Below are positions 17,784-25,488 of a stretch of DNA of 64,000 bases, piece after piece. Position 1 is the stretch's first letter; the number at the start of each line of letters is the position of its first letter. The notes under the pieces were generated by a model. That model ran no database searches. It was not told the origin of the DNA and was given only the letters and a program-made list of their open reading frames with translations. A program made the translations under genes and the position numbers. This DNA is from Anaerotruncus massiliensis (ex Togo et al. 2026) (GTDB lineage: Bacteria; Bacillota; Clostridia; Oscillospirales; Ruminococcaceae), in contig NZ_LT962687.1 in NCBI RefSeq assembly GCF_900199635.1, positions 1,721,501-1,785,500 on the forward strand, given 5' to 3'.

Positions 17784-17988
17784 ATTTGAAACCTCGCTTT
17801 GATTTTTGATTGTGGCGGAACAGACCATTTACACATCCAGATAGTTGTTTTTTCAAATGTTTATATTTTTGCACTTGTCTGGATTTCGTCTTTAGTCTAT
17901 AATGGTTTTCATGGAAAGGCAAGTGACAGAATTAAACGGACGTAGAAATTTAGACAAAACCAAAAATTTGTCAAAGGAGTTGCAAAAT
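17784..17988. promoter_or_regulatory. divergent promoter region with tetR promoter and candidate operator
   Basis: On the plus strand TTGTCT (17875-17880), 17 bases, TATAAT (17898-17903) is a near-consensus promoter for the tetR gene. An inverted repeat ATCCAGA (17835-17841) and TCTGGAT (17878-17884) flanks the spacer, the right arm overlapping this -35. It is a candidate TetR operator able to control both directions. The -10 covers the first in-frame ATG (17902), so translation cannot begin there. Confidence 0.65.
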
Positions 17989-18567
17989 TTGAAATATGAC
18001 TTGACGAAAAAATTGACCATCGGAGCAAGCCGCACCCTTTATTCTCTCCAGCAATCGCTGCTTTCTCTGCTCTCTGAAAAATCTTTTGAGGAGATCGCCG
18101 TCGGGGAACTGTGCGAAAAGGCCATGCTGCCCCGGGCCACCTTCTATAATTATTTTGACGACAAATACGACCTTCTGGAATACTGCATGATGGCGGTCCG
18201 CGACCGGTTGGACAGCGGCTGCCGGGACACAGGGAATTGCGTGGAGCGGATGAATAAGTTGATGGAAAACTGCTTCGATTTTTTGGATCGGAGCATTGAG
18301 ACGGTGGGGGCGATCTTGAAGAATAACCCGCCCAACCTGTATTTTATCAACCAAATCCGGTTTTACCTGCTGTCCAATATGTCGGCGGCCTTTAAGAGCA
18401 ATCCGGATTCCCACCGCTTCAAGGTGCCTCAGGATATGGCGGCGAACCTGTACAGCCAGGTGATCCTGATTATTTTGGAGTGGAAATATCTGGACAAAAA
18501 GGAGTGCTCCAAGGAGCAGGCGAAAGAATATCTGAAGCAGATGGTCAGCGGGATCGAACCTGAATAA
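17989..18567 (+). CDS. TetR-family transcriptional regulator
   Basis: A 192-residue regulator from a TTG at 17989. The N-terminal helix-turn-helix is plain (FEEIAVGELCEKAMLPRATF, then YNYFDDKYDLL). The C-terminal part is helical and specific to the unknown ligand. The TTG start is chosen because AAGGAG lies 9 bases upstream and because the predicted promoter -10 covers the ATG at 17902. Divergent from the OYE reductase and 18 bases before the EFR1 pair, so it probably represses both arms of the redox module. Confidence 0.85.
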   Translation: MKYDLTKKLTIGASRTLYSLQQSLLSLLSEKSFEEIAVGELCEKAMLPRATFYNYFDDKYDLLEYCMMAVRDRLDSGCRDTGNCVERMNKLMENCFDFLDRSIETVGAILKNNPPNLYFINQIRFYLLSNMSAAFKSNPDSHRFKVPQDMAANLYSQVILIILEWKYLDKKECSKEQAKEYLKQMVSGIEPE

Positions 18568-18585
18568 GAGAAGGAGTGTATGGGA

Positions 18586-19335
18586 ATGGTTTTTTATTTC
18601 AGCGGTACCGGCAACAGCCAGCGGGCGGCAAAGCAAATTGCGGAACTGCTCGAAGATGAGCTTGTCTCCATCAATGCTTGCCTCAAAAGAGGCGAAAAAG
18701 AGGCGTTCCATTCGGAACGCCCACTGGTGGTCGTGGCTCCCACCTATGCCTGGCAGATGCCAAAGGTGGTGGAGCGGTGGATTCGTGAGACGGAGTTTGA
18801 GGGGACGAAAGACATCTATATTGTCCTGACCTGCGGCGGGAGCGTGGGCAATGCCGCCGCCTACGCAAAGAAGCTCTGCGCGGAAAAGGGGCTGCACTTC
18901 TCGGGGCTGGCGCTGGTCGCCATGCCGAATAACTATGTGGCACTTTCCAACACGCCGGACAAGGCGGAATGCGCGGCGATCCTGGAAAAAGCCGGGGAGC
19001 GCATAGTATCATTGGCCGCGCTGATACAAAAGGGGGAACCGTTTCCCGAAGCCGCCATCTCGTTCAAGGACCGGATGAACAGCGGGCCGGTCAACGGGCT
19101 GTTTTACGCCCTTTTTGTCCATGACAAGGGCTTTGCCGCGTCGGAAGCCTGCGTTTCCTGCGGCAAATGCGCCCAGCGGTGCCCGCTGAACAATATCCGC
19201 ATTTCGGACGGAAAGCCGGTTTGGAACGGAAACTGCACTCATTGCATGGCTTGTATCGGCGGCTGTCCCACCGAGGCAATCGAGTATAAATCCGCCTCCA
19301 AGGGTAACCGCAGATATTACATCATGAAAGATTGA
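18586..19335 (+). CDS. EFR1-type flavodoxin-ferredoxin fusion, copy 1
   Basis: A 249-residue electron carrier. It begins with a flavodoxin FMN loop (FYFSGTGNSQ) and ends with two 4Fe-4S motifs (CVSCGKCAQRCP and CTHCMACIGGCP). The middle is the flavodoxin fold (VVAPTYAWQMPK as the second FMN loop). I prefer ATG 18586, 9 bases after AAGGAG; ATG 18580 would leave only 3 bases, and copy 2 begins at the equivalent Met. It likely shuttles low-potential electrons to the neighbouring flavoenzymes. Confidence 0.88.
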   Translation: MVFYFSGTGNSQRAAKQIAELLEDELVSINACLKRGEKEAFHSERPLVVVAPTYAWQMPKVVERWIRETEFEGTKDIYIVLTCGGSVGNAAAYAKKLCAEKGLHFSGLALVAMPNNYVALSNTPDKAECAAILEKAGERIVSLAALIQKGEPFPEAAISFKDRMNSGPVNGLFYALFVHDKGFAASEACVSCGKCAQRCPLNNIRISDGKPVWNGNCTHCMACIGGCPTEAIEYKSASKGNRRYYIMKD

Positions 19336-19353
19336 CGCGGAGGTACATGATCA

Positions 19354-20106
19354 ATGGTCTTTTATTTCAGCGGCACCGGCAACAGCCAGCTTGCGGCGAA
19401 ACAAATCGCGGCGGAGCTGGGCGATGAACTGGTTTTTATCAATGACTGCTTGAAAAAGGGAGAAAAAAAGACGTTCCATTCGGAACGTCCGCTGGTGTTT
19501 GCCGCACCGATCTACGCCTGGCGTGTGCCGAAGGTGGTGGAGCAGTGGATTCGGGAGATGAAATTTGAAGGCAGCCGGGACGCCTATTTTGTCCTGACCC
19601 GCGGCGGCGGCACCGAGGGGAACGCGGCGGCCTACGCCGCGAAGCTGTGCGGGGAAACCGGATTGACTTACCGGGGGCTTGCATCGGTACAGATGCCGGA
19701 GAACTATATTGCCCTGTCCGCAGCGCCCAGTGAGAGCGAATGCACAGCCATGATCGCCCGGGCGAAACCGGTTCTTTCCGGACTTGCCCGGCAGATCGAG
19801 CGGGGTGGGCCGTTCACCAAGACACCGGTTTCTTTGGGGGGCCGCTTTATCAGCGGGCCGTTCAATCCGCTCTATTATCGGTTTTATATCAAAGACAAGG
19901 GCTTTACAGTCTCGGACGCCTGCGTCTCCTGCGGCAAGTGCGCGAAGCGATGTCCACTAAACAACATCGACATGGTGGATGGGAAGCCTGTCTGGAAGGG
20001 GAACTGCACCCACTGCATGGCCTGCATCTGCGGCTGTCCCACCGAGGCAATTGAGTATAAGTTCATTTCCAAGGGGAAACGGCGTTACTACATGATGGAG
20101 GAATAA
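19354..20106 (+). CDS. EFR1-type flavodoxin-ferredoxin fusion, copy 2
   Basis: A 250-residue paralogue of the preceding gene, alignable along its whole length. Most motif residues are kept (FYFSGTGNSQ, CVSCGKCAKRCPLNN, CTHCMACICGCP). An extra Cys appears in the last motif (CICGCP versus CIGGCP). GGAGG lies about 10 bases before the ATG. An 18-base gap to copy 1 indicates a tandem duplication in one transcript. The shared terminator beside tRNA-Ala ends the operon. Confidence 0.88.
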   Translation: MVFYFSGTGNSQLAAKQIAAELGDELVFINDCLKKGEKKTFHSERPLVFAAPIYAWRVPKVVEQWIREMKFEGSRDAYFVLTRGGGTEGNAAAYAAKLCGETGLTYRGLASVQMPENYIALSAAPSESECTAMIARAKPVLSGLARQIERGGPFTKTPVSLGGRFISGPFNPLYYRFYIKDKGFTVSDACVSCGKCAKRCPLNNIDMVDGKPVWKGNCTHCMACICGCPTEAIEYKFISKGKRRYYMMEE

Positions 20107-20177
20107 GGCGGCGTTTGCCGTCCAGAATCCGCTTATATCCGATAACAGCACGCGCACGAGAAATTTGTCTCACAGGC

Positions 20178-20219
20178 AAAAAAACAACTGCTATCTGATT
20201 CGATAGCAGTTGTTTTTTT
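20178..20219. terminator. bidirectional terminator shared by EFR1 operon and tRNA-Ala
   Basis: Stem 20178-20195 with 20202-20219, loop TGATTC, A run on the left and T run on the right. It terminates the plus-strand EFR1 operon and, on the other strand, the tRNA. It differs by a single base from 8348-8389. Confidence 0.85.
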
Positions 20220-20294
20220 GGTGGAGACGAAGAGGATCGAACTCTCGACCTTACGGATGCGAACCGTACGCTCTCCCAGCTGAGCTACGCCCCC
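20219..20294 (-). tRNA. tRNA-Ala (anticodon CGC), CCA encoded
   Basis: A full cloverleaf on the minus strand. Acceptor GGGGGCG pairs with CGTCTCC and includes the alanine identity pair G3-U70. D arm GCTCAGCTGGGAGAGC, anticodon stem TACGG/CCGTA with loop TTCGCAT (anticodon CGC), T loop TTCGATC, discriminator A and genomic CCA. It is the target of the islets to its left. Confidence 0.95.
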
Positions 20295-20331
20295 AATTTT
20301 TGCGGCGGTCCTAATTCAGACCGCGAGATTT

Positions 20332-20360
20332 ATTATAGCATCCAATGGGGGGCTTGTCAA
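20332..20360 (-). promoter_or_regulatory. consensus promoter of tRNA-Ala
   Basis: On the minus strand TTGACA (20355-20360), a 17-base spacer and TATAAT (20332-20337), a perfect sigma-70-type promoter. The leader before the tRNA can fold a small hairpin (GCGGTC with GACCGC) that may guide 5' processing. Confidence 0.9.
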
Positions 20361-20418
20361 TATAAAATTCCCAATTACGGAGGAAATTTTGACGTGTCCG
20401 GTCGAACGGACGGTCCGC

Positions 20419-21423
20419 TCAATGCGCCGCGCGCCAGCGCAGCGCCTCTTCCCCGGTCTTTACCAAAACGCGCATCGCCGCGGCGGGGTGCTCCCCCACC
20501 GCCGTCTCCCCCGTCAGCATGAGGGAGGACGCGCCGTCGAGCACGGCATTGAAGATATCACACACCTCGGCGCGGGTGGGCACCGCGCTGTGGTGCATCG
20601 AATGGAGCAGCTGGGTGACCACCATGAACGGTTTTCCCGCCGCGCGGCAGGTTTCCGCCGCGGATTTCTGCGCCGCGGGCAGCTCCCAGAGGGGCAGATC
20701 GTTGCCGAGGTCGCCGCGCGCGATCACAATGTGATCCGCGTGGGGCAAAAGCTCCGGCAGCATTGCGAGGCCCTCCCGGTTTTCGAGCTTGGCAAAGACG
20801 CGCGTGCCCTCCGCCCCCGCCGCCGATAGCGCGTCCCGCAGGGCGGTCAGGTCGTCCGCGCCCCGCACAAAGGGAAGCATCACGCCGGTCACGCCGCATT
20901 CCCCGATGCGCGCGAGGTTTTCGCGGTCGCTCTCCTGCAAGGTCGGCGGATGCAGCGCCGCCCCGGGCAGGGCGATGCTTTTGCGGGATTGCAGAGTTCC
21001 GCCGCGCAGCACCTCACAGTCCGCGCTTTTTTCATCGCAGCGCAGGGCGCGCAGGAGAAGCGCGCCGTCGTCGAGCAGGATCTCCTGCCCCGGGCGCAGC
21101 GCGGAGAAGATCAGCCCGGGGACCGGCAGGCCGCCTTCGCCGAGCACGGCCCTCTCCCCCCGCGCGAGCCGCACGGGGACGGCCAGCTCCCCGACCCGCA
21201 GCTCGGGACCGCGCAGGTCGATGAGCAACTCGGGGCACGCACCCGTGCGGGAGGCGGCCTCCCGCAGGCTGCGAAGCCAGCCGCCGCACCGGTCAAGCGA
21301 GGTGTGCGACAGGTTGAGCCGCACCCCCGTCATCCCCGCCTCGAAGAGCTCCGACAGAATGCCGGGGTCGGCGCAGGCGGGGCCGAGCGTCCCAAAATAT
21401 TCCAGCCGCGCGGGCTTTTCCAT
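20419..21423 (-). CDS. pyruvate kinase-like protein lacking the C-terminal allosteric domain
   Basis: 334 residues, against about 470-580 for true pyruvate kinases. It keeps diverged core motifs: TLGPA (usually TIGPA), RLNLSHTS, the catalytic Lys in FAKLENREGL, ARGDLGNDLPLWELP with AAQK, and TGETAVGEHP. The small B domain seems present and shortened; the C-terminal regulatory domain is absent. It may be a non-allosteric pyruvate kinase or act on another phosphoenol substrate. Start ATG 21423 with a GGGGGG tract 8 bases upstream; GTG 21426 is possible. Last gene of a run of minus-strand genes next to tRNA-Ala. Confidence 0.8.
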   Translation of the reverse strand: MEKPARLEYFGTLGPACADPGILSELFEAGMTGVRLNLSHTSLDRCGGWLRSLREAASRTGACPELLIDLRGPELRVGELAVPVRLARGERAVLGEGGLPVPGLIFSALRPGQEILLDDGALLLRALRCDEKSADCEVLRGGTLQSRKSIALPGAALHPPTLQESDRENLARIGECGVTGVMLPFVRGADDLTALRDALSAAGAEGTRVFAKLENREGLAMLPELLPHADHIVIARGDLGNDLPLWELPAAQKSAAETCRAAGKPFMVVTQLLHSMHHSAVPTRAEVCDIFNAVLDGASSLMLTGETAVGEHPAAAMRVLVKTGEEALRWRAAH

Positions 21424-21525
21424 CACATACGCCCCCCTTTCCTCCGTCCATTGTACCCGATCGGCCGGCGCAATGCAACAAGGGCGCGCCCCAAAGCGGG
21501 GCGCGCCCTCAGGATACCGCCTGAT

Positions 21526-21753
21526 TCAGATGATATAGGCCTTGAGCGCCTCGGCGTAACGGGCTTCGTTGTCGCCGTGGACGATCACTTCGATCGGCTT
21601 GGCCAAATCGATGCTGAAGATGCCCATGATCGATTTCGCATCGATGGTATAGCGGCCGGAGACGAGATCCACGTCCTCCTCAAATCTGGATACGGTGTTG
21701 ACAAACTCCTTGACGTCGTTGATCTCCTTTAAGCGGATGGTAAATTTTCTCAT
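21526..21753 (-). CDS. HPr-like protein without the active-site histidine
   Basis: 75 residues with the HPr fold pattern. The regulatory-serine segment is conserved (DAKSIMGIFSIDL, corresponding to the Ser46 region). Where HPr has its phosphoryl-accepting His15 (GLHARPA) this protein has NDVKEFVNTVSR, so it cannot serve as a PTS phosphocarrier. This is the pattern of Crh in Bacillus, a catabolite-repression cofactor phosphorylated on Ser. Start ATG 21753 after AAGGGG. Its own partner kinase and CcpA are not in the window. Confidence 0.85.
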   Translation of the reverse strand: MRKFTIRLKEINDVKEFVNTVSRFEEDVDLVSGRYTIDAKSIMGIFSIDLAKPIEVIVHGDNEARYAEALKAYII

Positions 21754-21853
21754 AGCTGACACCCCTTCCTGTTTGGTTACCTCTATTGTAACACCCGCGC
21801 CCCCGGTTTGTCACCTGCCGGGAGCTGTTTTTGTAAAAAAACGGCATAAAATT

Positions 21854-23155
21854 TCATTGCCCGTCCCGGAATTTCGGCAGGGTGTTCGCGCCGTGGGGCA
21901 GCAGGGTCGTGCGCAGTTCCAGCGAGCCGCCGTTGAGCTCCTTCGCGAGCGCGAGCGCCTCCCCGAGCGTTTTGACCGCGTGGATCTTCGTATTGGCGAA
22001 CTTCTCCTTCGGGATGTCCGTCACCATGATGAACCGGTACCGCTCCGCGCTCTCGCAGAAGAGGAACCCGACATACGCGCCGATCGAAAAGTTCTCCCGC
22101 AGGTCGCGCTCCCGGTCGAGCATGTTGTCGAATCCGCAGATCTGGCGCGCGCAGTCCGCGTCGCCGAACGACTCGCGGCACTCGGACAGCAGGATCATCG
22201 TCCCGCCGTCCGCGACCACCGCCCGCGCGTTGCTGAGCGTCTTGGAGGTCTGGTAGAGGTTGATGTCCTTGGGATAGCCCCCCGCCGACGCGATCACCAG
22301 CGGGGTGCGCTCCTCCACGTAAACCCCGTCGATGTCGTCCACCAGCTTGCAGGCCGCCGCGTGCGCCTCGATATAGTCCCCCGCGAAGGCGCGGATGATG
22401 TTGAAGTCCCCGTCCGCGACGACGTTCAGCAGAAAGCAGGGCTTTGCCAGCTCCGCCGCCTCCGCCATGTCCGCGTGGAAGGGGTTCGACCCGGTCAGGT
22501 TCGCGCTGCGCACCATCGGGTTGGAGCCGCTCCCGAAGCCCTCGTTGAGCGCGAGGTTGTGGTTTTTCATGATCGTCTCCCGCCCGGCGATGCCCGGCAG
22601 GACATATTTGCGGCCCCCGCCGTATCCCGCGAGGAAGTGATAGACCGCGCCGCCCGTCAAAATCAGCTTGTCGCAGGCCATCGCGTGGGCGTTGAGCCAC
22701 ACCGGCGTGCCGCGCGAGGTGACGCCCATGAATTTGAGGTTCGCGTCGTCGGTGCAGACGTGGTCCTCGCACCGGACGCGGCCGAGAATCTCCTCACCCA
22801 CGAGGCCGGCCCACTCCTCGCGGGTCTGGCGGCGGTGGGTGCCCGTCGCGCTGACGATGAGGATGTCCTCGTCCCGCACGCCGCAGGCGTTCAGCTCCTC
22901 CACGAGAATCGGCACGTAGATTGCCGGGGACTGCCATTTGCGGGTGGTGTCGGGGATAACGACGCAGACCGTCTCCCCCGCCTTCACGACCGTGTCGAGC
23001 GTGCCCGTGCCGATGGGATGGGCGAGCGCGTCGCGGATGTGCTCCTCCGGGGTCATCTTCGGCAGCGGGACGCGGTTGCTTTCCAGCTCCGCCGCGATCA
23101 GTTCCTCGCGGATGGGCACGTCGAAGGCGATGCTGCTGTATTTCATCTGGTGCAT
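21854..23155 (-). CDS. larA: LarA-family nickel-pincer-dependent racemase
   Basis: A 433-residue member of the lactate racemase family. Typical motifs: PDTTRKW near residue 72, ATGTHRRQT, HFLAGYGGGRKYVLPG (with the Lys that binds the pincer cofactor) and NHNLALNEG. The family racemises or epimerises 2-hydroxy acids using a nickel-pincer nucleotide made by LarB, LarC and LarE, none of which is encoded here. Start ATG 23155 has AAGGAG upstream. It lies 77 bases downstream of pyrE. Only some LarA homologues act on lactate, so the substrate is open. Confidence 0.85.
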   Translation of the reverse strand: MHQMKYSSIAFDVPIREELIAAELESNRVPLPKMTPEEHIRDALAHPIGTGTLDTVVKAGETVCVVIPDTTRKWQSPAIYVPILVEELNACGVRDEDILIVSATGTHRRQTREEWAGLVGEEILGRVRCEDHVCTDDANLKFMGVTSRGTPVWLNAHAMACDKLILTGGAVYHFLAGYGGGRKYVLPGIAGRETIMKNHNLALNEGFGSGSNPMVRSANLTGSNPFHADMAEAAELAKPCFLLNVVADGDFNIIRAFAGDYIEAHAAACKLVDDIDGVYVEERTPLVIASAGGYPKDINLYQTSKTLSNARAVVADGGTMILLSECRESFGDADCARQICGFDNMLDRERDLRENFSIGAYVGFLFCESAERYRFIMVTDIPKEKFANTKIHAVKTLGEALALAKELNGGSLELRTTLLPHGANTLPKFRDGQ

Positions 23156-23232
23156 TGTAAACTCTCCTTCATCCATGAATTCCACGAGATAAAATACCAC
23201 CGCGGCGGGCGGATGTCAATGCGGATTTTGCG

Positions 23233-23877
23233 TCACAGGGTCATCCAGCCCCCGTCCTGCGGATTCTGGCGGAACCGTTCGAGCCGGGGCACATCCTCCC
23301 GCGCGATCACGCCCTCCTCCACAGCCGCGGCAAGCAGCGCGTCGTAGCAGGAGAGGGAGGCGTTTTGGACTCCCGCGTCGGCGAGGCGCTTCACACCCTT
23401 CTCAAGCCCGTAGGTGAAGATCGACGCGATGCCGAGCACCTCGCAGCCAGCCTGCCGCAGCGCGTCCACCACCTCGAGCACCGAGCCGCCCGTCGAGATG
23501 AGGTCCTCAATCACGACGACCTTCGCCCCCGGTTCGGCGCGTCCCTCGATGCGGTTCCCCCGTCCGTGGTCCTTGGCCGCGCCGCGCACATAGCACATCG
23601 GCAGGCCGAGGATTTCGCTCACGTAGGCGGCGTGGGCGATGCCCGCCGTGCTCGTCCCGGCGAGCAGCCCGCAGCCGGGATAGCGTTCCTTCACGAGCGC
23701 CGCCAGCGCCGCCTCCACCTCCCGCCGGACATCGGGATGGGAGAGGATGATGCGGTTGTCGCAGTAGATGGGCGAGCGGATGCCGCTCGCCCAGGTGAAC
23801 GGCTCATCGGGGCGCAGGAATACCGCCCCGATGGAAAGCAGGTCCTTTGCGATCTTCGTCTCTGTCCGCATCCTCAT
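23233..23877 (-). CDS. pyrE: orotate phosphoribosyltransferase
   Basis: About 214 residues. PRPP-binding motif VVVIEDLISTGGS, the flexible-loop region CYVRGAAKDHGRGNRIEG and the substrate region WASGIRSPIYCDNR. Makes orotidine 5'-phosphate from orotate and PRPP. ATG 23877 shares one base with the pyrF stop (TGATG); ATG 23871, with better spacing from GGAG, is an alternative. Last gene of the pyrimidine operon. Confidence 0.95.
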   Translation of the reverse strand: MRMRTETKIAKDLLSIGAVFLRPDEPFTWASGIRSPIYCDNRIILSHPDVRREVEAALAALVKERYPGCGLLAGTSTAGIAHAAYVSEILGLPMCYVRGAAKDHGRGNRIEGRAEPGAKVVVIEDLISTGGSVLEVVDALRQAGCEVLGIASIFTYGLEKGVKRLADAGVQNASLSCYDALLAAAVEEGVIAREDVPRLERFRQNPQDGGWMTL

Positions 23878-24584
23878 CACTCCCCCAGAAAATCAAATCT
23901 GACGCGGCGGTAGGCCCCCACCGGGTCGTCCGCCGCCGTGACCGGCCGCCCGACGACGATGTAGTCCGCGCCGAGCTCCCGCGCCCGGGCGGGGGTGGTC
24001 ACGCGGGCCTGATCGTCCGCGCGCGCGTCCGGATAGCGGATGCCGGGCGTCACCGCCAGAAAGCCGCCGCTGAAGCTCCCCTTGACGAGCGCCGCCTCGA
24101 GCGGGCTGCACACCACCCCGTCGAGCCCCGCCGCGCGGGCGTTGGCGGCGTAGCGCGTCACCACCTCGCCCATCGGGGCCGGGATGAGCAGCTCCTCCCG
24201 CATCCGCGGCTCGCTCGTCGAGGTGAGCTGCGTCACCGCGATGAGCAGCGGGCGGCGGCCCGCCGCCCCCTCCTCGAGGCCCGCCTTCGCCGCCTCCATC
24301 ATCTCGATGGTGCCGGCGGCATGCACGTTCGTCATGTCGACGCCGAGCTTCGCGAGATTTTTCATCGCGCGGCGCACCGTGTTGGGGATGTCGTGCAGCT
24401 TCAGGTCGAGGAAGACCCGGTGCCCCCGCGCCTTCACCTCCCGCACGATCTGCGGGCCCTCCCCGTAAAAGAGTTCCATGCCGATCTTGACATAGGGCTT
24501 TTCCGCCGTGAACCGGTCGAGGAACGTGAGCGTCTCCTCCCGGGTCCCAAAGTCGCAAGCGATAATCACGTCTTTATTGGCCAT
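23877..24584 (-). CDS. pyrF: orotidine 5'-phosphate decarboxylase
   Basis: 235 residues. Catalytic motif FLDLKLHDIPNTV is intact, with IACDF at the N-terminus and the phosphate-gripping VTPGIR and VVGRPVTAADDP near the C-terminus. Converts OMP to UMP, the last step of the pathway. Overlaps pyrD by 11 bases and pyrE by one. Confidence 0.96.
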   Translation of the reverse strand: MANKDVIIACDFGTREETLTFLDRFTAEKPYVKIGMELFYGEGPQIVREVKARGHRVFLDLKLHDIPNTVRRAMKNLAKLGVDMTNVHAAGTIEMMEAAKAGLEEGAAGRRPLLIAVTQLTSTSEPRMREELLIPAPMGEVVTRYAANARAAGLDGVVCSPLEAALVKGSFSGGFLAVTPGIRYPDARADDQARVTTPARARELGADYIVVGRPVTAADDPVGAYRRVRFDFLGE

Positions 24585-25488
24585 TTCCCGTCCTCCCGAT
24601 GATCGATTTTAAATCGCGGATCCCGTATTCCTCCATCCTTTTCGGAAGCTCCTCCACCACGCGCAGGCAGGCGTATGGGTCGACGAGGTTCTGCGCGCCG
24701 ATCTGCACCGCGCTCGCGCCCGCCGAGAGGAATTCCAGCAGGTCGTCCGCGCTGGCGATCCCGCCCACCCCGACGACCGGGATCTTCACCGCCCTGCACA
24801 CCTCAAAAACCATCCGCAGGGCGACCGGCTTGATCGCGGGGCCGGAAAAGCCGCTCGTGACCGTCGAGACGAGCGGGCGGCCGGTGCGCGGGTTGACGCG
24901 CATCCCGAGCAGCGTGTTGATGAGCGTCAGCCCGTCCGCGCCCGCCTCCTCGCACGCCCGTGCGACCGCCGCGATGTCGGCCGCGTTGGGGGAGAGCTTC
25001 ATGTAGACCGGCTTTTTGACCGCCGCTTTGACGGCGGCCGTGATCGCCGCGGCCGCCTCGGGCGAAGCGCCGAACGCAAGGCCCCCGTGCCTCACGTTGG
25101 GGCAGCTCACGTTGATCTCAAGGATGTCCGCGCCCGCCTCGTCGAACCGCCGCGCGACCTCCACGTATTCCTCCGCCGAGAAGCCGCAGACGTTCGCGAT
25201 CACCGGCCCGGAGTAGACCGCGCGGAGCCTGGGCAGCTCCTCCCGGACGACCGCCTCCACGCCGGGGTTTTGGAGCCCCACCGCGTTTAAGAGCCCCGCC
25301 TCGCATTCGGCGACGCGGGGCGTCGGGTTGCCGAAGCGCGCCTCCCGCGTCGTCCCCTTGAGCGCGACGGCGCCGAGGCGGTTGAGGTCGTACCACTTTG
25401 CCATCTCATGGCCAAACCCGAAGGTCCCGCTCGCCGGGATGACCGGGTTCCGGAGGGTAAGCTCCCCGAGCTTTACCGAAGTGTCCAT
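24574..25488 (-). CDS. pyrD: dihydroorotate dehydrogenase, class 1B catalytic subunit
   Basis: 304 residues. FMN TIM barrel with ASGTFGFG, the catalytic Cys loop EINVSCPN, and VGVGGI with QIGAQNL for phosphate binding. The Cys base and the adjacent pyrK identify the NAD-linked class 1B form. Start ATG 25488 overlaps the pyrK stop (TGATG). Confidence 0.95.
   Translation of the reverse strand: MDTSVKLGELTLRNPVIPASGTFGFGHEMAKWYDLNRLGAVALKGTTREARFGNPTPRVAECEAGLLNAVGLQNPGVEAVVREELPRLRAVYSGPVIANVCGFSAEEYVEVARRFDEAGADILEINVSCPNVRHGGLAFGASPEAAAAITAAVKAAVKKPVYMKLSPNAADIAAVARACEEAGADGLTLINTLLGMRVNPRTGRPLVSTVTSGFSGPAIKPVALRMVFEVCRAVKIPVVGVGGIASADDLLEFLSAGASAVQIGAQNLVDPYACLRVVEELPKRMEEYGIRDLKSIIGRTGNGQ

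Larger units (their letters stand above)
14643..20218. mobile_element. putative islet 2 between tRNA-Ala fragment and intact tRNA-Ala (no integrase)
   Basis: A 5.6-kb segment between the middle att-like repeat and the intact tRNA gene. Cargo: Fe-S nitroreductase, OYE-type FAD/Fe-S reductase, TetR regulator and two tandem EFR1 proteins. No integrase, relaxase or phage gene. The intact tRNA at one end and a 3' fragment at the other is the usual footprint of tRNA-targeted integration. Mobility is inferred. Confidence 0.5.
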
